A stretch of 64,000 nucleotides of DNA from Sphingomonas arvum. Its GTDB lineage: Bacteria; Pseudomonadota; Alphaproteobacteria; Sphingomonadales; Sphingomonadaceae. Of the stretch, positions 7,387 through 16,053 are shown piece by piece. The stretch covers positions 620,001 through 684,000 of the forward strand of contig NZ_JAPDOB010000001.1 in the NCBI RefSeq assembly GCF_026013565.1, given 5' to 3'. Position numbers and translations under genes: made by a program. Position 1 is the first letter of the stretch; each line of letters starts with the position of its first letter. Under the pieces are notes generated by a model. The model was not told where the DNA came from. It worked only from the letters and a program-made list of their open reading frames with translations, and searched no databases.

Positions 7387-8145
7387 TCAACTGGCAGGGA
7401 GTGCACTCAGGAACCTGCGTAAGCGCACTTGGAAGTCGCGGACGTTGTAGATCTGGTTCGCGACGGCAGCGCGATGCCATTGCAACTCCTGCATGAGTTC
7501 CGGATGCGCTCGCAGCGTTGCGCTGCCTTGTGCAGCGACGTCCGCAGGTATGACGATGTTGCATTTCGCGGGGAGCTCCGGCCGGTTGGTTCCGGGCTGC
7601 GGTCTGTCCCCGCAGCTGCCCCGAATGGAATTCTGGACCGAGTCCGGGATGAGCTTGCGCACGTTCTGGCGATACGGCGTCAGGACCGCCGACAATTGCA
7701 TCGGAGTCTTGTCGAAGCCGATGACCTCGCCAAGCGCGCGGCGGACGCCGGGATCCTTGATGGTCCGGAGCCGGTCAGCGCCAAACATCTGCGCGATGAC
7801 CATTCCATCGGATGCGGCTCCGGTTACCTGACTGGCTTGGTAAGCGGCAATGACAAAGTCGCGATCGGAAAGGGATGGATCGCCGCTCCACCCGCGGAAA
7901 GCGACGTCGGCATAGCGCGCGGGAATGTCGTAATAGCGGGGCACTTGCCCGAGGTTGCCTTCGTAGCGCTTCAGCTCTTCGCCGACTTGGCTGAGCAACT
8001 CCTTCGTTTGCCTGTCTTCAAGCCGCTGCTGATTCCAGTTTGCCGCCAGCACGCCGAGGAAGCCGAGAACCAGCAGCACGAAGTCGATAGCGATGGCAGT
8101 CCAGTTCTGTGCCTTCAAGTTCGTGGCGAGTCGACGATGCCACAT
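7387..8145 (-). CDS. Single-pass membrane protein, function unknown
   Basis: The protein has 252 residues. One transmembrane helix lies at about residues 20-42 (TAIAIDFVLLVLGFLGVLAA), and a coiled-coil-prone region follows (NQQRLEDRQTKELLSQVGEE). The rest is soluble and presumably periplasmic, with a Cys pair (GSCGD...AKCNIV) near residues 180-200. The pattern of a short basic N-terminus, a helix ending NWNQQR and a domain of about 200 residues occurs in hypothetical membrane proteins of sphingomonads and Bacteroidetes. The start at 8145 follows a GAGGGGG ribosome site; the ATG at 8166 lacks one. Confidence 0.8.
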   Translation of the reverse strand: MWHRRLATNLKAQNWTAIAIDFVLLVLGFLGVLAANWNQQRLEDRQTKELLSQVGEELKRYEGNLGQVPRYYDIPARYADVAFRGWSGDPSLSDRDFVIAAYQASQVTGAASDGMVIAQMFGADRLRTIKDPGVRRALGEVIGFDKTPMQLSAVLTPYRQNVRKLIPDSVQNSIRGSCGDRPQPGTNRPELPAKCNIVIPADVAAQGSATLRAHPELMQELQWHRAAVANQIYNVRDFQVRLRRFLSALPAS

Positions 8146-8235
8146 CGCAGCCCCCTCGCTCACCACCGCTCGGCAAGCGTGCCCAACGTAGCTCAGTGGG
8201 GCGAAACTCGCAAAAAAGCGCCCGAATTCGCATGG

Positions 8236-9159
8236 TCAGAGCAGCATGACCTTCAGGTGCGCGCAGCACCGCTCCAGGTCGATTTGCGCGCTCGGCAGCG
8301 ACTTGCGCAGGTTCATGAAGCCGTGGATCGTGCCCTCCGCTTCCAGGTAGACTACCGATACGCCGGCCTGGGCGCACGCGGCGGCGTAGGCGCGGCCCTG
8401 ATCGCGGATCGGGTCGAGGCTGGCGGTCACTACCAGGGTCGGCGGTATCCCGCGCTGGTTCTGGTGCAGCGGGTCGTAGCGCCAGTCTTTCGCGTCGGGC
8501 GCGTAGCACTGGTCGAACCAGTTCATCCCCTCGCGCGTAAGCAGATAGCCCTCACCGAAGTCGGTGAAGCTTGGATACCCCTCCGTCGGGTTCGCGGCCG
8601 GGTAGATCGGCCATTGCGCGATCACCGGCACAGCGGCCGGCTCGTCCCGGAGCGCCAGGGCAGCGACGATTGTGAAGTTGCCACCCGCGCTGTCGCCGGC
8701 CAGGATCAGCCCGGTCGCCGCCCGTCCGAGTTCCGGCGGGTTCCCGGCCACCCAGCGCGCCGATGCGATCGCGTCCTCCACGCCGGCGGGAAACGGGTGC
8801 TCCGGAGCCAACCGATAGTCGACCGATATGACCGGTAGGTCGAGCAGCCGCGCGATCTCGGCGCACAAGGGCGCATGGGTGTCGATGTCGCCCAGCACGA
8901 AGCCGCCGCCATGGTAGAAGACCATCACTGGCCCCGGCCCGCGCTCCGCCCGTGCGTCGAACAGCCGCATGGGGCAGGGCCCGCCGGCGATGTCGCGGAT
9001 CACGGCCAGCTTCCCGACCTCGGCGTCGAATGCATGCCGCGACGCATGCATCATGCCGCGTGCCTGCTCGAGGCTGACTTGGTGGCTGCGCGGGCCATCG
9101 AGGCCGTTCAGATAATCGAGGAAGGCGCGGACATCGGGGCGGACGAATGGCTGGCTCAT
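8236..9159 (-). CDS. Alpha/beta hydrolase of the hormone-sensitive lipase (type IV esterase) family
   Basis: The protein has 307 residues. The oxyanion-hole motif HGGGF (in VFYHGGGFVLGD) and the nucleophile elbow GDSAGG (LILAGDSAGGNF) mark the HSL-like family. The catalytic Asp is in SLDPIRDQG and the His in EGTIHGFMNL. It should hydrolyse short acyl esters in the cytoplasm; the natural substrate is not evident. The start MSQPFVRPDVRAFLDYLNG at 9159 fits the family. The longer frame to 9267 adds 36 residues with no homology-like features. It has no obvious operon partner. Confidence 0.92.
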   Translation of the reverse strand: MSQPFVRPDVRAFLDYLNGLDGPRSHQVSLEQARGMMHASRHAFDAEVGKLAVIRDIAGGPCPMRLFDARAERGPGPVMVFYHGGGFVLGDIDTHAPLCAEIARLLDLPVISVDYRLAPEHPFPAGVEDAIASARWVAGNPPELGRAATGLILAGDSAGGNFTIVAALALRDEPAAVPVIAQWPIYPAANPTEGYPSFTDFGEGYLLTREGMNWFDQCYAPDAKDWRYDPLHQNQRGIPPTLVVTASLDPIRDQGRAYAAACAQAGVSVVYLEAEGTIHGFMNLRKSLPSAQIDLERCCAHLKVMLL

Positions 9160-9221
9160 GCTGTTCCTTCTGCTCGCGGGGCAATCGAGATTGATGGCCT
9201 GACCAATCGGGCGAACCCGAC

Positions 9222-9833
9222 CTACTTGCTCAGGCGTGGAGGTGGAACGCTGAACCGAACGCGCCAATTGGTAACGAACGGCACCGCTCTGCCACTCTCG
9301 TCGGTCATGGCAGGGACCTGAAATGAGCTGGACTGACTACACGCGGCCTTGATCAGCGCGCTGGTCCCCCCGCTCTTTGGGCCGCAGTCGGTTATCGAGC
9401 CGTTGGCGTTCACCGCAAGCACGACGTCCACGTCGGCGCTCGGCTGGCCGTTAAGCGACTTGACCTGGAATTCCGCATTCGGGCTCGCCCGAAGCGACGC
9501 GATCCGCCCACCATCGCTCGTGTCGGGAAGGAACAATCGGATGAGCTCTTGGACTCGGGCGTAGGAGGCAGTGCCGTCCCGCAGGGTAGCATGCGGGAAC
9601 CGTCGTCCGCGCAGCAGTGAACAGATGTCGCCAGCGAGGCGTGGGTCCCCCAGCTCCTGTTCACTTCTGCACGCGAAGAGCTTGCCACCGGGCGTAAGGG
9701 ACAGGCTGACGAGGCTGGCTGCCGAGGCCTCCGCCCGGAGCGCCCACTCCGGGTAGTCGGTGTATTTCAGACTTCCGCCAGCGCTCGGCACCGACAGGGC
9801 CAAGGCGGCAGCACTCAGAGGCAAGATCGGCAT
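9222..9833 (-). CDS. Exported protein with TonB C-terminal-like repeats
   Basis: The protein has 203 residues, with a signal peptide at residues 1-18. Two tandem segments resemble the TonB C-terminal fold. The first, at about residues 26-80, has DYPEWALRAEASA, then a strand GKLFACRS and a Cys in DICSLLRGRRF. The second, at about residues 115-190, has VDVVLAVNANGSITDC, AACSQSSSFQVPA and the ending TNWRVRFSV. This matches energy-transducer TonB-like proteins of sphingomonads that lack the N-terminal membrane anchor and Pro-rich spacer of true TonB. A direct role in TonB-dependent uptake is therefore doubtful. It is transcribed away from korA. Confidence 0.75.
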   Translation of the reverse strand: MPILPLSAAALALSVPSAGGSLKYTDYPEWALRAEASAASLVSLSLTPGGKLFACRSEQELGDPRLAGDICSLLRGRRFPHATLRDGTASYARVQELIRLFLPDTSDGGRIASLRASPNAEFQVKSLNGQPSADVDVVLAVNANGSITDCGPKSGGTSALIKAACSQSSSFQVPAMTDESGRAVPFVTNWRVRFSVPPPRLSK

Positions 9834-9903
9834 GGCATCAACGCTCGCAAAATCGCCTCAGAGAGTCTAGATCAGGGCAAACCCCACATCCTCAGGACGA
9901 CCG

Positions 9904-11889
9904 ATGGCCGCGGCCACCCACTTACTGACCCCCGAAGAGTCCCATGCCGAGCCGCACCAGGAAGCGGTTGTCGTTCGCTTTGCAGGCGATTCCGGTGATG
10001 GGATGCAGCTGACCGGCGGGCAGTTCACGCTGTCGACCGCGCTGGCCGGCAACGACCTGGCGACCTTTCCCGATTTCCCGGCCGAGATTCGCGCACCGCA
10101 GGGCACGACGTTCGGCGTGTCGGCGTTCCAGATCAACTTCGGCTCGACCGCGATCGAGACGGCGGGCGACCAGCCGGACGTGCTGATCGCCATGAACCCG
10201 GCCGCGCTGAAGGTGAACGTCGCGGCATTACGTGAAGGCGGCCTGATCATCGCCGACGAGGGCGAGTTCTCGCAACGTAACCTCGCCAAGGCCGGCTACG
10301 ACGCCAATCCGCTGGAGGACGAGAGCCTCGCCAAGTGGCAGCTGGTGAAATTCAACATCAGCCAGCTGACCATGGATGCGGTGAAGCCGTTCGGCCTCGG
10401 TAACAAGGAGGCGCTGCGCTGCAAGAACATGTGGACGCTGGGGCTGGCGCTGTGGATGTTCGACCGCAGCCGCGAGCCGATCGTTGACTGGCTCAAGACG
10501 AAGTTCGCCAAGGCGCCGCAGCTGGCGGAAGCCAACATCGCCGCGCTGAACGCCGGCCATGCCTACGGCGAGACGGTGGAGATGGGCGCCGCGGTCAAGC
10601 CGCGCCACATCGCTGCCGCGCCGGCCGAACCGGGCCTCTATCGCACCGTCACCGGCGCCGAAGCGCTGGGGCTGGGGCTGGTGGCGGGCGCGCAGCTGGC
10701 GCACCTGCCGATGTTCTTCGGCTCCTATCCCATCACGCCGGCCTCGCCGTTGCTGCACCACCTCAGCCGGTTGAAGGAGTATGACATCACCACCTTCCAG
10801 GCGGAGGACGAGATCGCGGCGATCTGCGCCGCGCTCGGCGCATCCTACGCCGGCAGCCTGGGCGTCACATCTTCGTCGGGGCCCGGCATCGCGCTCAAGA
10901 CCGAGGCGATCGGCCTGGCGGTGATGACCGAGCTCCCGCTGGTGATCGTCAACTCCCAGCGCGGCGGGCCCTCGACCGGCCTGCCGACCAAGACCGAGCA
11001 GTCGGACCTCTACCAAGCGGTGTACGGCCGCAACGGCGACGCGCCGCTGCCGGTGATCGCCGCCCGCTCGCCGTCCGACGCCTTTGACTGCGCGATCGAG
11101 GCCTGCCGCATCGCGACGCGCTACATGACCCCCGTCATGCTGCTGACCGACGGCTATATCGCCAATGCCGCCGAGCCGTGGCGCGTGCCCGACATGAGCG
11201 GCTACGAGGCCTTCCCGGTGACGTTCGCCAACGGCGAAGCGCCGCGCGCGGACGATGGCAAGCTGTTGCCCTACGCCCGCGACGAGCGGCTGGCCCGGCC
11301 ATGGATCAAGCCCGGTACCCCCGGCCTCACGCACCGGATCGGCGGGATCGAGAAGAACCCGGGCACCGGCGATCTCGACTATTCGCCGGGCGCTCACGCC
11401 GAAATGACGCGACTGCGGCACCAAAAGGTGCTCGGCATCTCCGCAGACATTCCAGATCAGGACGTCTGCCTGGGCGAGCCCGGGGCGGCCCTGGCGGTGG
11501 TCGGCTGGGGCTCGACCTTCGGGCCCATCCACCAGGCGGTGCGGCGAATGCGGGCGCGTGGCGCCGATGTCGCGCACGTCCACATCCGGCATATCTGGCC
11601 GCTGCCGGCGAACCTTGGCGAGCTGCTGCATGGCTTCGGGCGGGTGATCGTGCCGGAGATGAACGCGGGACAGCTCAAGACCGTCCTGCGCGACCAATAT
11701 CTGGTCGACGCGCGCTCGTTGACCAAGGTGAGCGGCCAGCCGTTCCGGATCGCCGAGATCGAGGGAGCGATCGCGGAGGCGCTGGAGGGAACGGCGCCGG
11801 GCAATCTTCGCTCCGACTCGACGCAGCTGCCTGAAGGCGATTCCGGCCATGACGACGGCAGCAACGTGCGCGAGGGCCTGGCGCGGTGA
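9904..11889 (+). CDS. korA: 2-oxoacid:ferredoxin oxidoreductase, fused gamma-alpha subunit (KorA type)
   Basis: The protein has 661 residues. The N-terminal part (about 20-210) is the gamma domain with VRFAGDSGDGMQLTGG. The rest is the alpha subunit with the pyrimidine-binding region, including TSSSGPGIALKTEAIGLA and QRGGPSTGLPTKTEQSDL. With KorB it forms a CoA-acylating 2-oxoacid dehydrogenase, most likely for 2-oxoglutarate, that reduces ferredoxin and can supplement or replace the classical complex in the TCA cycle. The gene ends in TGA overlapping a GTG that opens a 25-codon micro-ORF, which in turn overlaps korB. The KorA versus VorA or PorA choice is from overall resemblance. Confidence 0.93.
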   Translation: MAAATHLLTPEESHAEPHQEAVVVRFAGDSGDGMQLTGGQFTLSTALAGNDLATFPDFPAEIRAPQGTTFGVSAFQINFGSTAIETAGDQPDVLIAMNPAALKVNVAALREGGLIIADEGEFSQRNLAKAGYDANPLEDESLAKWQLVKFNISQLTMDAVKPFGLGNKEALRCKNMWTLGLALWMFDRSREPIVDWLKTKFAKAPQLAEANIAALNAGHAYGETVEMGAAVKPRHIAAAPAEPGLYRTVTGAEALGLGLVAGAQLAHLPMFFGSYPITPASPLLHHLSRLKEYDITTFQAEDEIAAICAALGASYAGSLGVTSSSGPGIALKTEAIGLAVMTELPLVIVNSQRGGPSTGLPTKTEQSDLYQAVYGRNGDAPLPVIAARSPSDAFDCAIEACRIATRYMTPVMLLTDGYIANAAEPWRVPDMSGYEAFPVTFANGEAPRADDGKLLPYARDERLARPWIKPGTPGLTHRIGGIEKNPGTGDLDYSPGAHAEMTRLRHQKVLGISADIPDQDVCLGEPGAALAVVGWGSTFGPIHQAVRRMRARGADVAHVHIRHIWPLPANLGELLHGFGRVIVPEMNAGQLKTVLRDQYLVDARSLTKVSGQPFRIAEIEGAIAEALEGTAPGNLRSDSTQLPEGDSGHDDGSNVREGLAR

Positions 11890-11963
11890 AGCCGATCAAC
11901 CCATTTCCGCTGATCATGATGCTCCTCGTGATCCTGGCACTTCTGTATTGGCTGTGGCGATGA
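11886..11963 (+). CDS. 25-residue single-helix membrane micro-protein between korA and korB
   Basis: GTG at 11886 overlaps the korA stop (GTGA), and the TGA at 11961-11963 overlaps the korB ATG at 11960 (ATGA). The 25 codons encode KPINPFPLIMMLL followed by VILALLYWLWR: a short Pro/Asn N-terminus, a continuous hydrophobic helix of about 18 residues, and a Trp/Arg end that would sit at the cytoplasmic or interface side. It is far below the length cut-offs of gene callers. Because both overlaps are exact coupling junctions, translation through it would be expected as ribosomes pass from korA to korB. Its function is unknown; it might anchor or accompany the Kor complex at the membrane. Confidence 0.6.
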   Translation: MKPINPFPLIMMLLVILALLYWLWR

Positions 11964-12979
11964 ACGAACTGACGCAAATCGAGAAGACGACCGCGAAGGA
12001 CTGGGCGACGGATCAGGAAGTCCGCTGGTGCCCGGGCTGCGGCGACTATGCGGTGCTGAAAGCCGTGCAGCGGACGATGCCGGACCTTGGCGTGGCGCGT
12101 GAGAAGACCGTGTTCGTCTCAGGCATCGGCTGCTCCAGCCGCTTCCCATACTACATGGAGACCTACGGCTTCCATACCATCCACGGCCGCGCGCCGGCGG
12201 TGGCGACCGGGATCAAGCTGGCCAATCCCGAGCTCGACGTGTGGATCATCACGGGCGATGGCGATGCGCTGTCGATCGGCGGCAATCACACGATGCACGT
12301 GCTGCGCCGCAACCTCGATTGCCAGATCCTGCTGTTCAACAACGAGATCTACGGCCTGACCAAGGGGCAGTATTCGCCGACCAGCCGGCCCGGCACGCGC
12401 TCGCCGTCCACGCCGTTCGGTTCGGTCGACCGGCCGGCGCGCCCGTGCGCCTTCGCGCTGGGCGCCGGTGCGCGGTTCGTGGCGCGGGGCATCGACGTCA
12501 ACAAGAACCTGCCTGACGTGCTCAAGGCCGCGCATGCCCACCGGGGCGCGGCGTTCGTCGAAATTTTTCAGAATTGCGTCGTCTACAACGACGACGTCTT
12601 CGCACCCTTCACCGCCCGTGAGGTCGCAAGCGAGATGCAGCTGTGGCTGAAGCCGGGCGAGAAGATGCTGTTCGCCGATGGCACCAAGGGTATCGCGCTG
12701 GATCATGACACGCTCAGCTTGCGCGTGGTTGCGGGCGACGACCCGGCCGTGCTGACCCACGATCCGGCCAACCGCATGCTCGCCCACCTGCTCGTCGAGA
12801 TGCCGGGGCAGGGCTTCCCCGTCGCCCTCGGCGTCCTCTACGACGATCCGGCGCCGACGTTCGAAGCGGCGGTGCTGGAGCAGAACCACACGGTTGCGGC
12901 CGGCAAGAAGGCGGACCTGCAGGCGCTGGTCAGCAAAGGCCAGAGCTGGATGGTGGAAAAGGAACCACGCGCTGAATAG
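11960..12979 (+). CDS. korB: 2-oxoacid:ferredoxin oxidoreductase, beta subunit
   Basis: The protein has 339 residues. The thiamine diphosphate-binding region is GDGDALSIGGNHTMHVLRRN through FNNEIYGLTKGQYSPTS. Cysteines expected to hold the [4Fe-4S] cluster are in RWCPGCGDYAV, GIGCSSRFPYY and FQNCVVYND. It completes the KorAB enzyme, which passes electrons to ferredoxin. The start MNELTQIEKTTAKDWATDQ at 11960 overlaps the micro-ORF stop. An earlier ATG at 11849 would read through korA and the micro-ORF in another frame and is rejected. Confidence 0.95.
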   Translation: MNELTQIEKTTAKDWATDQEVRWCPGCGDYAVLKAVQRTMPDLGVAREKTVFVSGIGCSSRFPYYMETYGFHTIHGRAPAVATGIKLANPELDVWIITGDGDALSIGGNHTMHVLRRNLDCQILLFNNEIYGLTKGQYSPTSRPGTRSPSTPFGSVDRPARPCAFALGAGARFVARGIDVNKNLPDVLKAAHAHRGAAFVEIFQNCVVYNDDVFAPFTAREVASEMQLWLKPGEKMLFADGTKGIALDHDTLSLRVVAGDDPAVLTHDPANRMLAHLLVEMPGQGFPVALGVLYDDPAPTFEAAVLEQNHTVAAGKKADLQALVSKGQSWMVEKEPRAE

Positions 12980-13003
12980 CTGCCAGGCGTGCGGGGTGTC
13001 GGC

Positions 13004-13669
13004 ATGATCCCGCGTACCCTGATCGCGTCCGCCCAGATCCCGAATGGGCCCGAGATGCGGCTCTATTCGCGCGGTGGGGATCACATGATCCTGCTGGAGC
13101 GGGAAGAGCTGATGTCGACCCGCATGTCGGGATCGGAGGAAGCACTGGCGACGATGACAGCGGACCGCTTGGGCAGTCGCCCGGGTCAGCGCTGGCTGAT
13201 CGGCGGCTATGGCATGGGCTTCACCCTGCGTGCGGCGCTCGCGCGCCTGCCCGGGAACGCGCGGGTGACCGTGGCCGAGCTGGTGCCCGAGATCATTGAC
13301 TGGGCTCGCGGGCCGATGGCGGCGCTGACGGATGGCTGCCTGGACGACCCGCGAGTGACGGTCGCTCTGCGGGACGTGACAAACGAGATCGCCGGGGGTG
13401 GGTGGGACGCGATCCTGCTCGACGTGGACAATGGGCCGGATGCGCTCGTCCGGGCGCAGAACCAGTGGCTGTACGAGCCCGGCGGGCTGGCAGTCACGCG
13501 CCAGGCGCTACGGCCCGGCGGGCTGCTCGCCATCTGGTCGGCATCCTCCGACGCGCGCTTCAGCCGCACGCTGGCCAGCGCCGGTTTCCGCGTCGAGGAA
13601 GAGGTCGTCCGCGCGCGCGCCAACGGCAAGGGTCCGCGCCATCACATCTGGTTCGCCACTCCGCGCTGA
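13004..13669 (+). CDS. Spermidine synthase-like methyltransferase-fold protein
   Basis: The protein has 221 residues with a Rossmann methyltransferase fold of the spermine/spermidine synthase type. Motif I is WLIGGYGMGFTLRAAL, followed by VTVAELVPEIIDWA and the acidic motif DAILLDVDNGPDALV. It is short for a true spermidine synthase, which has about 280 residues and an N-terminal beta domain, so polyamine synthesis is uncertain. The start at 13004 (MIPRTLIASAQIPNG) is favoured over 12989. It follows korB by 24 bases and overlaps the next gene by one base (TGATG), so it may be part of a korAB transcript. Confidence 0.8.
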   Translation: MIPRTLIASAQIPNGPEMRLYSRGGDHMILLEREELMSTRMSGSEEALATMTADRLGSRPGQRWLIGGYGMGFTLRAALARLPGNARVTVAELVPEIIDWARGPMAALTDGCLDDPRVTVALRDVTNEIAGGGWDAILLDVDNGPDALVRAQNQWLYEPGGLAVTRQALRPGGLLAIWSASSDARFSRTLASAGFRVEEEVVRARANGKGPRHHIWFATPR

Positions 13670-14625
13670 TGGACAACATCACGCACAGCCTTGCCGGAGC
13701 ACTGCTCGGGCAGATCGGGCTGAAGCGTTCGTCCAGGCTGGCCATGGCCGGTTGCATCCTGGGTGCCAATGCGCCTGACATCGACGTGTTCGCGCCGCTG
13801 TTCCTCCCGGTCGACAACATCGCCTTCCACCGCGGACCGACCCATGCGCTGTGGGCGCCGCCGCTGCTTGCCGCCGCCATCGTCGGCCTGCTGTGGTTGT
13901 ACGATCGCTGGCGGCCCGGGGAAGCGGGCGCGCCGCCGTTCCGGGCCGGTCCACTGTTGCTCGCCACCTTGCTGGCGACCTACAGCCATCCGTTCCTCGA
14001 CTGGCTGACGACCTATGCGGTCAATCTGTTCACGCCGTTCGACCGCGGCTGGTATTCGGCGAACGCCATCTTCATCGTCGACTGGGTCTACTGGCTGCTG
14101 CTGATCGGCGGGATCCTGTTGTCGGCACGGCGCTATCGCCGCGATCGGCCGCATCCCGGCGCTCCCGCCCAGGTCGCGGGCGTTCTGCTGCTTGCCTACA
14201 TCGCCGGCAACGTCGGCTTGAGCGCTTATGCTGAGCGGACCATGGCCGAAGCATTGCGGCGGCGGGGGATCGAACCCGTGCTGATCGTCGCCAGCCCGCC
14301 GCCACTCGCGTTCTGGGAGCGGACCATGGCCTGGCGCGACAGGGCGCGGTGGGGTTCCGGGCGCTTCTCACCCGCCGGCGGGCTCAGCATCGATCCGTCC
14401 ATTCGTCCGCTTGGATTTGACAATCCGCATTTCCTGCGAGCCAGGCGAGAGCGCCGCTCCCTCCGGTCCTTTCTCTATTGGTCGCGGATGCCGATCGTGG
14501 TGGAGGAAGCAGGCAGAACCTACCTGTCGGACCAGCGCTATTACGGCCCGATCCGTTCGGCAGCGGTACCGCCTTCGGTGCGACGCGCGGCCCGCCGGGC
14601 AAGCTTCCTGGTCCCGCTCGACTGA
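13669..14625 (+). CDS. Membrane-bound metal-dependent hydrolase (YbcI/DUF457 type)
   Basis: The protein has 318 residues. The N-terminal signature MDNITHSLAGALLGQIGLKR, then NAPDIDVFAP and HRGPTHALW, gives the conserved His and Asp residues (THSL, PDID, HRGxTH, HPFLDW) that define the YbcI/YdjM family of inner-membrane proteins. About four to five hydrophobic segments lie between residues 60 and 195. The C-terminal 120 residues are soluble. Family members are predicted hydrolases, some LexA-regulated in enterobacteria, but no reaction is established. The ATG overlaps the preceding TGA by one base. Confidence 0.88.
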   Translation: MDNITHSLAGALLGQIGLKRSSRLAMAGCILGANAPDIDVFAPLFLPVDNIAFHRGPTHALWAPPLLAAAIVGLLWLYDRWRPGEAGAPPFRAGPLLLATLLATYSHPFLDWLTTYAVNLFTPFDRGWYSANAIFIVDWVYWLLLIGGILLSARRYRRDRPHPGAPAQVAGVLLLAYIAGNVGLSAYAERTMAEALRRRGIEPVLIVASPPPLAFWERTMAWRDRARWGSGRFSPAGGLSIDPSIRPLGFDNPHFLRARRERRSLRSFLYWSRMPIVVEEAGRTYLSDQRYYGPIRSAAVPPSVRRAARRASFLVPLD

Positions 14626-14683
14626 GCATACCGCCCAACGGCCGCATGGTTCGTATTGCCCGCTTCGTCGTTGAAGCCGGACC

Positions 14684-16045
14684 ATGGCCGATACGCAACT
14701 CGTCTGGCTCCGTCAGGACCTCCGCCTCGCAGACCAACCCGCCTTCGCCGCCGCCGCTGTGGCCGGGCCGGTGCTGGCGCTCTATGTGCTGGACGACGAG
14801 ACGCCGGGGGAGTGGAAGATCGGTGGTGCGCAGCGCTGGTGGCTGCACGGCAGCCTCGCCAGCCTTGCGAATGAACTGGAGGCGCGCGGCGGCGCCCTGA
14901 CCCTGCGCCGCGGCCGCAGCGCCGAGATAGTGGCGCAGGTCGCCGAGGAGAGTGGCGCAGCCGCCATCCACGCCACGCGCCATTACGAACCCTGGTGGGT
15001 CGGGGCGGAGCGGGAACTCGGTGAGCGGCTGACCCTGCACGAAGGCGACGTGCTGCATGAACCTTCGGACATCCGCTCGGGCTCGGGCGGCGCATTCAAG
15101 ATCTACGGCCCTTACTATCGCACACTCGAAAGCCACTTGCCGCCCCCGGAGCCTGAGCCCGCGCCCCGAAAGCTCACCGCGCCGGGCAAGCTGCCGCCGA
15201 GCGATCGGCTCGAAGATTGGGAGCTGCTTCCGACCCGGCCGAACTGGGCCACCGGCTTCGACGTGTGGGAGCCGGGCGAGGCGGGCGCGCTCAAGCACCT
15301 GAAGCGGTTCGCGGCCGAGGCCGAGCACTACGCCAACCGCCGCGACCTGCCGGCCGAGGTCGGCACGTCCAACCTGTCGGCCCACCTTCACCATGGCGAA
15401 ATCAGTCCGCGGCAGGTGTGGCATGGCGTCGGGGCGGGGAGCGGCGACAAGTTCCGGCGCGAGCTGGCCTGGCGGGACTTCTCCCGCTCGGTGATCCTCG
15501 CCGACCCGGACATGGGCACGCGCGAGCAGCGGCCGCTGGCTCTTCCGCACCGCACGGGCAAGCAGGCCGAAAGCGATTTCGCGGCATGGAGCAAGGGGTA
15601 CACCGGCTACCCCCTCGTGGACGCAGGGATGCGCCAGCTGTGGGTCACCGGCTGGATGCACAACCGGGCGCGGCTGGTTACGTCCAGCTTCCTGGTCAAG
15701 CATCTGCTGCTCGACTGGCGGCGCGGCGCGCAGTGGTTCTGGGACACGCTGGTCGACGCCGATTACGCCAACAACAGCCAGAATTGGCAGTGGATCGCCG
15801 GGACGGGCTTCGACAGCCAGCCGTTCTACCGGATCATGGCGCCGCTCGCCCAGTCGGAGCGGTTCGGCGCGGCCGAGTATATCCGCCGGTGGGTGCCGGA
15901 ATTGAAGCAGCTGCCTGACGCGGACATCCATGATCCATGGGGGCGGCGCGTGGCGCCGGCCGGCTACCCCGAACCGCTGGTTGGACACCGCGACGGGCGG
16001 GAGCGCGCGCTTCGGGCCTTTCGCAAGGCGCGCGGCGGCGGCTAA
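14684..16045 (+). CDS. phrB: Deoxyribodipyrimidine photolyase
   Basis: The protein has 453 residues. It repairs cyclobutane pyrimidine dimers using light and FADH-. The N-terminal antenna domain begins WLRQDLRLADQPAF. The C-terminal FAD domain contains RELAWRDFSRSVI, the signature YANNSQNWQWIAGTG and FDSQPFYRIMAP. Its length fits class I CPD photolyases. It ends 8 bases before the cyclopropane fatty acid synthase, so the two are probably co-transcribed. That pairing also occurs in the photo-oxidative stress regulon of Rhodobacter. Confidence 0.96.
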   Translation: MADTQLVWLRQDLRLADQPAFAAAAVAGPVLALYVLDDETPGEWKIGGAQRWWLHGSLASLANELEARGGALTLRRGRSAEIVAQVAEESGAAAIHATRHYEPWWVGAERELGERLTLHEGDVLHEPSDIRSGSGGAFKIYGPYYRTLESHLPPPEPEPAPRKLTAPGKLPPSDRLEDWELLPTRPNWATGFDVWEPGEAGALKHLKRFAAEAEHYANRRDLPAEVGTSNLSAHLHHGEISPRQVWHGVGAGSGDKFRRELAWRDFSRSVILADPDMGTREQRPLALPHRTGKQAESDFAAWSKGYTGYPLVDAGMRQLWVTGWMHNRARLVTSSFLVKHLLLDWRRGAQWFWDTLVDADYANNSQNWQWIAGTGFDSQPFYRIMAPLAQSERFGAAEYIRRWVPELKQLPDADIHDPWGRRVAPAGYPEPLVGHRDGRERALRAFRKARGGG

Positions 16046-16053
16046 GGGCAGGC

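Noticed and set aside
7429-8838. 469-codon plus-strand frame over the membrane protein and esterase genes
   Set aside because: It spans two minus-strand genes with recognisable domains and has shadow-like composition.
10228-11850. 540-codon open frame antisense to korA
   Set aside because: Typical high-GC shadow frame; korA on the plus strand has clear family motifs.
11849-11959. KorB start at 11849
   Set aside because: It would read through the korA end in another frame; the family start MNELTQ at 11960 is coupled to the micro-ORF.
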